Source: Zygnema cylindricum
Taxonomy: Eukaryota; Streptophyta; Zygnematophyceae; Zygnematales; Zygnemataceae
Direction of reading: 5' to 3'
NCBI GenBank assembly: GCA_037447655.1
Contig: JBBHKE010002896.1
Span: forward strand, 1 to 64,000
DNA: 64,000 bases
Both the position numbers and the translations under genes were made by a program. The number at the start of each line of letters is the position of its first letter. The first letter of the stretch is position 1. Of this stretch, positions 11,827-19,711 are shown one piece after another. The notes below the pieces were generated by a model. The model ran no database searches, had not been told where the DNA came from, and saw only the letters and a program-made list of their open reading frames with translations.

Positions 11827-11896
11827 GCTGGTAGCAGGGTGGTAGTGCATTCCCACCTGAAGTGAAAGGTCCCAGGTTCGAACCCAGGCCGGCTCA
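11827..11896 (+). other. tRNA-like sequence in right TRIM LTR
   Basis: The equivalent stretch of the second LTR: A box TAGCAGGGTGG (11832-11842) and B box GGTTCGAACCC (11875-11885). The T-arm pairs CCAGG with CCAGG imperfectly. Both boxes are kept although the two LTRs have diverged elsewhere. Confidence 0.6.
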
Positions 11897-11941
11897 ATTT
11901 TCTCAAGTGCGCCGAATCTCGGATTTCTAAGAAATCTAACA

Positions 11942-12094
11942 TTTTGAGGGATCCCAAGACTAGATAGACGCCTCACCCATCCACTCACTATTCCCCAAAA
12001 CCTTTTCTCACATAGAGCTCTTATCATCATACTTTCCTAGTATATGAAGCCAGTTCCATTGAAGATGGGCACCCTAGAGGAAGGGCCTATAACC
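11942..12094 (-). pseudogene. copia gag N-terminal fragment, reverse orientation
   Basis: The minus strand reads from the LTR/primer-site junction (GGTTATAGGCCC at 12083-12094; the ATG has become ATA) into gag: GPSSRVPIFNGTGFIY, a stop in place of Trp, then ESMMIRALCEKRFWGIV and SLGIP. It is closest to gag of the intact element at 18647-25097. It is cut at the TRIM boundary. Confidence 0.8.
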
Positions 12095-12683
12095 TGCAAC
12101 TCTGAGACCTCCATAGATCCTCAGAGTAGGCAGCTCACACGAAGCCTCTAAGATAACCCTGGCCCCTTTGTGTTTCAGCAAGAATAACTGCCACCATGGA
12201 AGACAAAAACTTTGACCACATTCACCTTTGTGAAGGCAAGACTCTCGTGAGTCGATAACAAAAAAATTCTCTGAATTTGATCCGATGAGCAGTAAGTTAT
12301 GGCTGGCCAAAGATGGCCTATAAATACAGAATGTCTCTTGGAGAGAGGGTCCTATCTACCAAATTTTTCTAAGTCATATCTCTCTCCAAAACTCTATCTA
12401 CTGAAGTACGACACCAATTATAATACTCTATCGTACTAAAAGGTACAGGTGTTGGTGTACTATATGTAAGGCCATTGTACGACATGGCAAACAAGGTTAC
12501 GCATGTCATATTTGAATTCGTTCTTGTAATCCTCGGAGATGCCGTAATCCAATGTGGTTGTGCCACGTGTCAATCGATGTGGCGGTAACCACATACCGCT
12601 TAAAATCCTATTCCGAGATCTCGGCATCATTAGCGGCAGTTTGATCAAAATCAGGTTTGAATCGTAGCCGTCATAAATACTTG
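12095..12683 (-). repeat. truncated copia LTR, reverse orientation
   Basis: The 3' 589 bp of an LTR belonging to the gag fragment beside it; in minus orientation it ends ATGGAGGTCTCAGAGTTGCA at the primer site. The 5' part is missing because another minus-strand LTR end begins at 12684. Confidence 0.75.
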
Positions 12684-12812
12684 TGAAACTCTGAGACCTC
12701 CATTGGCCCTCAGAGTATGCAGATCCAAAAGAAGCTAATCTAGATAGTGCCGACTCCAAGTTAATATAAACCCAAGTGACTGACCCCTTGACAGTCAGAA
12801 CCCCAATAACGC
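12684..12812 (-). repeat. 3' end of a second minus-strand LTR
   Basis: In minus orientation this is an LTR tail ending GGTCTCAGAGTTTCA, nearly the same as the end of the solo LTR at 13381-14560. It stops at AACGC, where an element was inserted, and its other half is at 15996-16405. The joined LTR would be only about 540 bp, so it also carries an internal deletion. Confidence 0.65.
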
Positions 12813-13380
12813 TGTTGAAATTTATGTATTTTCTAGGTCTGTATTGGAAAAATAAACAGAGTGTTGAAAAGAGGTGACTAATAGTTCACTTCTATATTTT
12901 AGTTAGAATGTAAAGAGAGAGAAAGAGAGGACCAAAGGCACGCCATGGTTGACGCATCATTTGGAAGGAGGCAGAATGAATTAGAAAGTATTTTACTAGT
13001 TTTAGCAAAACACTGCCGCCGGCCGGATTTGAAACGGGGTTTGTAGGCTAATAAATAGACCAACGCCTTATCCATTAAGTTACTATCGAAACTATACACG
13101 TGAGACGTTTCACGCATATTTACCTATTGATTTAAAGGACTAATTCGAAGCAGACTAACGAAAACGCGCATTAATCTATTGATGCATGGAAGTGAATCGA
13201 AGCCGTATAAATACAATTGATCGGACGGCCACCATTACAGCCGCCACCCGCAATAAGCTTTCGGCGGCCTTTGGGGATAGCGTCACGCGGTGCCACGTGG
13301 CGCCACATTATTTGACATCGGAGAAGATGGGAGGAGGAACCATGGCTCCCGATTTGGCACATGTCACCTTGTAGACCATG

Positions 13381-14560
13381 TGTTGATATTTGTGTATTTT
13401 CTAGGTCTGTAAATAGGATAGAAAAAGGCAGAGGCAATCTGCCTCTAACTCCCCTTTCCAAGCCCCCACACTTGTTGTAGTCACTGAAGGCTGGATAGGG
13501 AGCTAGATCCATGGTTGCCCAAGCTCTCTAGAGTAGACAAGGGGTAAGTTAGGTACTCTTACCAAAAGTTAGTTGACGGTCCCAGGAATTGATCCTGGTA
13601 CCTGTCATCTGACAATCGGTAATAGCCGGTAACTTTAACCGTTTAGTCTAGCGCTAATACTAAGACATATTAGGTTTGATAATTATTTGTTTAGTTTCAC
13701 GTAGACTTTATCATTTAACTAGAAATGTATACGTAGTGCATAGAAACAGTTATATAAAGTACGAAGTACGATACGGTTACGAAATAAATACCGCGCATTT
13801 TGTTAGACATCAAAAAGAATACCGCGCAAGTATTTATGACGGCTACGATTGAAATCCGGATTTTATCGGACGGCCGCGAAGGATGCCGAGATCGCGGAAT
13901 AGGATTTTGGCGGTTTGCGATCACCGCCACATCAAATGACACGTGGCAAAACCACATTGGATTGCGGCAACTCTGGAGATTACGGAAACGAATCCCGATA
14001 TGACATGTGTCGACATTTTGGCCATGTCGTACGATGGCCGTACATAAAGTACACCGGCACCTGTACTTTTATGTACAACACAATATTTTAATTGGTGCCG
14101 TACTTCAGTAGATAGGGTTTTAGAGGGGGGGATAGGACTTAGAAAATTTTGGGTAAGTAGCTGCCTCTCCCAGAGAGCACTCTGTATAAATGGCAAACTT
14201 TGGCCAGCCATAACTATCAATTTACTTGACCATTTTCAGTGATTCTTTTTGCTGCAGACTCAGGGGAGTCCAGGCTACACAGAGGTGTAGTCAGTCAAAG
14301 TTTTTGTGTGCCAGGGTGGCTGTATTTCTAAGGGAAATTCAAAGTGGGTGAATGTGTCCAAATCTCATATTCTAACTTTGCATTCTGTGGTGGAACTGAG
14401 CACACAGAAAGTGTTATTTCACAGGGGTGAATCTATATTGGGGTTTTGACTGTCAAGGGGTTAGTCATATGGGTTTATATCAACTTGGAGTCGGCACTAT
14501 CTAGATTAGCTTCTTTTGGATCTGCATACTCTGAGGGCCAATGGAGGTCTCAGAGTTTCA
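13381..14560 (+). mobile_element. solo LTR inside another LTR, CCATG target duplication
   Basis: 1180 bp, TGTTGATATTTGTG...CAGAGTTTCA, flanked by CCATG at 13376-13380 and 14561-14565. Removing it restores continuity of the host LTR (ACCTTGTAGACCATG followed by TCGTACAATGG). A solo LTR forms by recombination between the two LTRs of a full element. It contains the standard antisense B box (near 13584) and hairpins GACTC-AGGG-GAGTC and CTACAC-AGAG-GTGTAG near 14256-14292. Confidence 0.88.
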
Positions 14561-15098
14561 CCATGTCGTACAATGGTCGTACAATAAGTACATCGCCCAT
14601 CGTACCTTCTTGTACTATATAGTGTTCCTATTTGACTAGGGTTTAGTAGTAGGTAGTCATGAGTAGGCAGACTAAGACTTAGAGATATTTCGGTAACTCT
14701 CTCTAAGAGAGTTTGTAACTATAAAGGTCATCTTTGACCAACCATAACTTAATGCTCACGTGAGAAAATTTAGTGATTCTTTTTGCTGCGGACTTAAGGG
14801 AGTCTAAGCTACACAAGGGTGTAGTCCGTCAGAGTCTTTGCGTGTCAGGAAGGCACTTATTCAGTGGGAAAGTCAAAGTGGGGAATATTGTCCAAAACAC
14901 ATATTCAAGCTTTGCATTCTGTGGTGGAACTGAGCACACAGAAGGTCTTCTCTTCACAAGGGTGAAGGTGTATTGGGGTTCTAATTTTCAAGGGATCATT
15001 CATTTGGGTTTATATCAACTTGGAGTAGGCACTATCTAGATTAGCTTCTTTTAGATCTGCGAATTCTGTAGGCAATGGAGCCCATAGAATTTCAGGTT

Positions 15099-15734
15099 AT
15101 GGGCCCACCATCTAGGGTGCCTATGTTCGATGGAACAGACTTCACTTATTGGGAGTTTATTATGGAGGGATTGCTTTTCGAGAAGCACTTATAGGGAATT
15201 GTTTCGGGACAAGTGAGATGTCCGCCACCTGGCTTTGGAGGAGGTTACTATGGAGAATCATCTGAGGCTACCCAGAATATCAACCGGAGTTCAGATGAAT
15301 CAAAAGGTGAAGGGAAATTTTTTTCCGTGGATGGGGAAATAGGGGAGAAGGAAAAAGGGACACTTATGGTGAGGGGAGCTATGCTCTCCGCCACATCTTC
15401 ACTTAGAGGGGTTATAAGTAAAACTAGAGAAAATGATAGTAAAATTTGGGAGTATAAAAACACTATAGTAAAACATCTTATACTTATATATGTGTCTAAG
15501 TCCATAGCTATCACTCTTTTAAGTCTTACCAAGTCTTCGGAAATATGGGAAACACTAAGGCATATTTATAAGAGTGAGACTATTCAGAGGCAGCAGTTAG
15601 TAAAATAGGAAATAGAGGCCTATGTTTATAAAGGCGGTAACATGATAGAGTTTTGCAATGATATTGCTGCGTTATATGTTGAGCTTGCTAGTGCGGGGTA
15701 TGTAGAATCTGAGAAGAGAAAGATCAATACACTA
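15099..15734 (+). pseudogene. partial copia gag
   Basis: gag from the ATG in the primer site (MGPPSRVPMFDGTDFTYWEF), with a stop at 15192 (CACTTATAG) and another at 15606. It is a divergent version: the middle (15213-15600) is rich in Ser, Glu and Lys, and the conserved EFCNDIAALYVELASAG block follows at about 15648-15698. It ends abruptly at the deletion joint at about 15734. Confidence 0.75.
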
Positions 15735-15990
15735 CGCGTGCCAGGGTGGCACTTATTCAGTGGGAAAGTCAAAGTGGGGAATATTGTCCAAAACACATAT
15801 TCAAGCTTTGCATTCTGTGGTGGAACTGAGCACACAGAAGGTCTTCTCTTCACAAGGGTGAATGTGTATTGGGGTTCTAATTGGCAAGGGATCATTCATT
15901 TGGGTTAATATCAACTTGGAGTCGGCACTATCTAGATTAGCTTTTTTTGGATCTACGAATTCTGTAGGCAATGGAGCCCATAGAATTTCA
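15735..15990 (+). repeat. truncated 3' LTR of the deleted copia
   Basis: 256 bp starting in the middle of the leader region (CGTGCCAGGGTGGCAC) and ending TAGAATTTCA. It is nearly identical to 14840-15094 of the 5' LTR; the few differences are point changes. Confidence 0.82.
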
Positions 15991-15995
15991 AACGC

Positions 15996-16405
15996 CTTGT
16001 TAGTTAAGGCTTACCTCTACAAATATAACCACAGACCATGGTTCAAATATGGTCTAGAGCAGTTTTTTGGTTATTTGTTAGTTTGTTAGAACTCTCTACC
16101 TTTACACTTATAAATACCTATTGTACCCCACATATGCCATCGTTGACTTTAAGCTATAGGCTAAAGCTAACGGCTATTAAGGATGTAGGTACTAGGATCA
16201 AATCCTAATTTTGGCAATCCTCTTTTGCTACAAACTATTAATCAGCCTATCCCCTTTAGACAGCCATGGCACTAGCTCTCTCTGGTCTTCAGTGACTGCA
16301 ACAAGTATTGGGACCGGAGAGATTTGAGCAAGAAGCAGGCTGCCTTTGTTGACTTACTCTATTTGTTTTTCCAATACAGACCTAGAAAATACATAAATTT
16401 CAACA
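15996..16405 (-). repeat. 5' part of the minus-strand LTR
   Basis: In minus orientation it starts TGTTGAAATTTATGTATTTTC at 16405 and carries the antisense tRNA-like block (plus-strand B-box match GGATCAAATCC at about 16197). A second plus-strand tRNA-like run with GGTTCAAAT and a following TTTTTT lies at about 15991-16068. The LTR continues at 12812 once the AACGC element is removed. Confidence 0.65.
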
Positions 16406-16507
16406 GGAGAGTTGATAACTGATATGATGACCAAACCTGTGCCATCTCCCAAGTTAAAATATTGTAGAGAAAAGTATGGACTAAAAGAAAATTTGAAATT
16501 AGACTAG
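16406..16507 (+). pseudogene. copia RNase H C-terminal remnant
   Basis: Encodes the final pol residues (LITDMMTKPVPSPKLKYC ... GLKENLKLD) up to a TAG at 16505-16507, followed by a polypurine tract and an LTR. The rest of this element was replaced or lost at the 16405 junction. Confidence 0.75.
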
Positions 16508-16520
16508 AAAATAAGGAGAG

Positions 16521-16939
16521 TGTTGAATTACTAGACTTAGGGAGTATTTTCTAGGTCTAAATAGAATGAAAAACACGGCAAAAAGAAAAAGCATTGGTTG
16601 CCTGTCGCCACCTTCTCTCTCTAGCCCTCATACTTCTTTTAGTCACTGAAGGAAGAGAGAGTGGTGGAAACATGGCTGCCTTAGCTCCTTATGCACGTGA
16701 GAAAAAGTGACATAAGTCACCTTTAACAAAAAGGTACGTGAGAAAAAGTGACATAAATCACCTTTAACAAAAAGGTTGAGTCTGACAAGACTCAAACCTC
16801 CGACCAGTAGAGCGAGGCGTAGCCGTCAGCGTTAGCTGGTCTGTCGTACAAGTCTGTTAGAGTACATGGGGTATGATTACTATTTGAATATGTAAAAGTT
16901 CATTAATCTGATTAACTGAATTACGGATAAGGAACATAG
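16521..16939 (+). repeat. 5' portion of an LTR, interrupted at 16940
   Basis: Starts TGTTGAATTACTAGAC after the polypurine tract AAAATAAGGAGAG. It includes an internal near-perfect duplication of about 48 bp around 16690-16780 and the antisense tRNA-like block (GACTCAAACCTCC near 16790). It breaks off at CATAG, where a different element begins. Confidence 0.75.
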
Positions 16940-17958
16940 TGTTGTAAATTATAAATTTTATTTCAGTAAATAGGGGTAAAAATAACTTATAATATTTTCT
17001 AAGTAGTCTACTGTAATACTTACCTTAATAAAAGTTACAGTAGCAAAAAATACAGTAGAGTATATTGTACTTTTACAGAGACACGTGTCGGCAAAAGAAC
17101 GTATGCAGGATTTTGGAGTGGCGCCAACAGTCAGCGACACGCGTCACGCAGTTGACGATTTGATTCACTGGATCGGAAGAGCGGGATTTGAACCGGGTAT
17201 TCCAGAAATATATGGTACTGTTGGATGGTACCATTGTCGATTGAATTTGTTCCAACCGGCGCAATTCACCTGGGACCACAAGCGTGATTCGCGTGGGACC
17301 ACAAGTGACGAAGCACTCAGGTGCTTCTTACTACACGACCACATTCGGCTGGACTTTAGCGAGTACCACTGACTAGCATTTCAAACTTTTTGTGTACAGT
17401 TGGAACGTTTTGTGTACAGTTGGAACGTTTTGTGTACGGTTCAACATCTGGAAATATTTGAATAACATTGTTTTGTAGTTTTGTGCAATAAAATAGTGTT
17501 ATACTAATCAGGTTTTTAGAAAATAATAATTAGGGTTTTTAGGTACAATGGCATCGAAGTAGGATGCTTTGTCGTTAGTCAGGATAATAACCGTAGTAAC
17601 AATAACCCAAATTAGTGTAGATCAGTAGATACACACTGTGAGTATATAACTTAGGACTTAGCCAATTTTGTAGCATCCAGTTTTGGGAATATGATTTTAT
17701 AAGGGCAGTTTTTGGGAACCTTCCAAACATCATATCTTATGGTTTACTTGGTCATCTGGGCTGCAATTTTGGGAATTATCAGTTTACTTTATTTTGTAGC
17801 AATGTGGAATATTTGAGGCATATTGGCCTTTTGAGTCAAATTTGGTGTAAGCTGAAAGTTGGCTGTTGAGTAGGTGTTTGATAGCTTTTGCTGTTTTCCA
17901 TGTCTACTTCCAGAACTACTGATGGTTCCCCTCCTGCAACAGTGGTTGTAGAACAACA
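16940..17958 (+). repeat. 5' LTR of a divergent copia lineage
   Basis: 1019 bp, TGTTGTAAATTATAAATTTT to GTAGAACAACA. It is recognised by the interruption of the previous LTR, the shared motifs (ATCAGTAGATA, GGACTTAG), a perfect antisense B box (GGATTTGAACC near 17188-17198) and the primer-site core GTTATGGGCC right after its end. A 20-bp unit (TTTTGTGTACAGTTGGAACG) is repeated 2.7 times at 17388-17443. The preceding bases are CATAG; the matching right-hand flank is not present. Confidence 0.7.
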
Positions 17959-18646
17959 TGTTATGGGCCTTTCGTCAAGAATTCCTATCTTTAATGGCCA
18001 AAAGTATGCGTATTGGGCGGCGATGGTTGAATCTTCGTTTAAAACTGCTGACTTATTGGGGGTCTTGGATGGCTCCCTTGATGAAACAGATCCGAGTTGG
18101 GCGAAAAATAATTCAATGGCAAGGAACAATCTAATTCTTTGTATTTCAGAAAATCTGGTCATGTCTCGCTTGAAAATGAAGAAGGCGAAGGAGATTTGGA
18201 CATCACTGAAATCTGCTTTTGAGATTGCGAATGTCCAAGAAGAGCTCTTGGTGGTTGGAAAAATTTGGAGGTACAAATACTCGGGTGGAACTATGGTCGA
18301 GTATTGTGACAACATTCGTGCACTTATTGATGCACGCTCTTCTGCTGGGGGGTCATTTCCTGAGTTTCAATAGGCAGCTTTGCTTATTAGAGGACTTCCA
18401 AGAAGCATGAAAGGTGTGTCTGCTCAGTTAAAGAGTCATGATAAAGCTAGTTGGTCGTTTCAATTAGCATATAATCTTCTATTGGAGGAAGAGTGTAATA
18501 CTAAAATCCTTGAAAGAGAAAGAAAGGTTGAAGCTTTTACAATAGACTTTGATAAGAGAGCTCAGTTAAATCAGAATAGAAATCTTTTTAACCAGAATCA
18601 GAAATCAGTTTAATCAATTTAATCAGAGGCCAAATAGACAGTCTTC
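17900..18646 (+). pseudogene. gag of the divergent copia, split by a nested insertion
   Basis: Open from ATG 17900, which lies inside the LTR, through the primer site (VMGLSSRIPIFNGQKYAYWAAM) to a stop at 18370-18372; gag-like sequence then continues to 18646 with a further stop. The fold is the copia gag/UBN2 type (ARNNLILCIS, TSLKSAFE, MVEYCDNI). At 18646 it is interrupted by the intact copia; the zinc knuckle and the rest of the frame reappear at 25098. Confidence 0.8.
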
Positions 18647-19696
18647 TGTAGAAATTAATGGTTTTTTAAGTATTTTCTAGGTCTAAATAGAAACAAAGAA
18701 GCCGAGGCAGTCTACCTCTAACTTCTCTCTCCAACTCTCAAACTTGTCGCAGTCACTGAGAAATTGGAGAGGAAGCTAGAGCCATGGCTACCTAAGCTAT
18801 CCTCAGGTTTACGGGAAATTTATATTAGTCTACGGATTAATTACTAAAAGGTATATGCCGGCGGCAGGATTTGATCCTGGTACCTGCCGGCCGACAGCTA
18901 GGAGATAGCCGGTAGCCTTAGCCGTTAAAGTCTAGTGGTACTGATGCATATTATATAGTACGATAATTATTTATACAAATACACGTAGAATAATTCATTT
19001 AACTATAACTATTTACGGGACACATAGATATGGAATTGTAAAAGTACGAATTGCGGTACGGATATGAAATCAATACCGCGCATTGATTTCGGAAGCGAAA
19101 CAAATACCGCGCATGTATTTATTACGGCTACGATCAAAAACGAGTTTAATCGGACGGCCGGAAATTGCGCCGAGATCGCGGAAGGAGAATTCGGCGGTTT
19201 GTGGGCAGCGCCACATCGGATGACACGTGGCGATGTAACATTGGAGCGCGGCATCTCCGAGGATTTAAGGAGCGAATCCGGATACTCCACGTGTGGACAT
19301 TTAGGCCATATCGTACAATATCCGTACATAAAGTACACCGGCAGTTGTACTTTTACGTACGGAACTGAAATCTGATTGGTTCCGTACATCAGTAGATAGA
19401 GTCTGTGAGAGGGATAGGACTTAGAAAAATTAGAAGATAGGACCCTCTCTCCCAGAGAGCTTCTGTACAAAAGGTCAACTTTGACCCTCCATAACTTACT
19501 GCTCAGGGGAGCAAATTCAGAGATTCTTTTTGCTATCGACTCAGGGGAGTCTTGTCTTCACAGGGGTGAAGTTGGTCAGCGTTTTTGTCTGCCAGGGTGT
19601 CAGTTATTTTTGCTTAAACACAAAGGGGTCAGGATTATCCTAGAGGCTTCTTGGAAGCTGTCCACTCTGAGGACTTTTGGAGGTCTCAGAGTTACA
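18647..19696 (+). repeat. 5' LTR of the intact copia
   Basis: TGTAGAAATTAATGG to CAGAGTTACA. Parts in order: antisense tRNA-like block 18860-18945 (B-box complement GGATTTGATCC near 18870), CG-rich promoter segment 19060-19300, GTACATAAAGTAC and GTACTTTTACGTAC motifs near 19325-19360, leader hairpins 19500-19571, and a U5 end that encodes the first gag codons. There is no obvious TATAAA at the usual site (CTGTACAAAAGG near 19463). Confidence 0.92.
19500..19571 (+). promoter_or_regulatory. three leader hairpins with identical AGGG loops
   Basis: TGCTC-AGGG-GAGCA (19500-19513), GACTC-AGGG-GAGTC (19538-19551) and CTTCAC-AGGG-GTGAAG (19556-19571), separated by the conserved ATTCTTTTTGCT. Equivalent hairpins occur in the other LTRs with compensating base changes in the stems. 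They lie in the transcribed leader between the expected transcription start and the primer site, so a role as an RNA signal (packaging, dimerisation or translation) is possible but inferred. Confidence 0.6.
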
Positions 19697-19711
19697 GGTT
19701 ATGGGCCCACC
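19697..19711 (+). other. primer-binding site overlapping the gag start
   Basis: GGTTATGGGCCCACC, directly after the LTR. It complements the initiator tRNA-Met anticodon arm, and its ATG (19701-19703) is in frame with gag. Confidence 0.82.

Larger units (their letters stand above)
11436..11941 (+). mobile_element. TRIM (miniature LTR retrotransposon) with tRNA-like sequence in its LTRs
   Basis: Two direct LTR copies (11436-11662, 227 bp, and 11721-11941, 221 bp) enclose only 58 bp. LTRs begin TGTTRGATTGGCACGTG and end AAGAAATCTAACA (the left copy is mutated to AAGA). The interior begins with TGGTATCGGAGTC, close to the classical initiator tRNA-Met 3'-end site TGGTATCAGAGCC, and ends with the polypurine tract GTGAGGGGGGGG. 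It encodes nothing, so it would depend on enzymes from another element. Each LTR holds a sense-strand tRNA-like stretch with A and B boxes. The flanks (AAAAA left, TTTTG right) do not match, so one flank was probably rearranged. Confidence 0.85.
12813..15990 (+). mobile_element. internally deleted copia element with AACGC target duplication
   Basis: Starts TGTTGAAATTTATG and ends ATAGAATTTCA; AACGC flanks both sides (12808-12812 and 15991-15995). It consists of a 5' LTR (12813-15094, interrupted by a solo LTR; about 1.1 kb without it), a GGTTATGGGCCCACC primer site at 15095-15109, part of gag, and then an abrupt jump into the middle of the 3' LTR (15735-15990). Most of pol and two thirds of the 3' LTR were deleted. 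Confidence 0.82.

Noticed and set aside
19009-19470. 153-codon and 103-codon frames present identically at 19009-19470 and 24410-24871
   Set aside because: They lie in the two LTRs of one young element, so identity reflects the LTR duplication, not conservation of a protein. No family motif is present.
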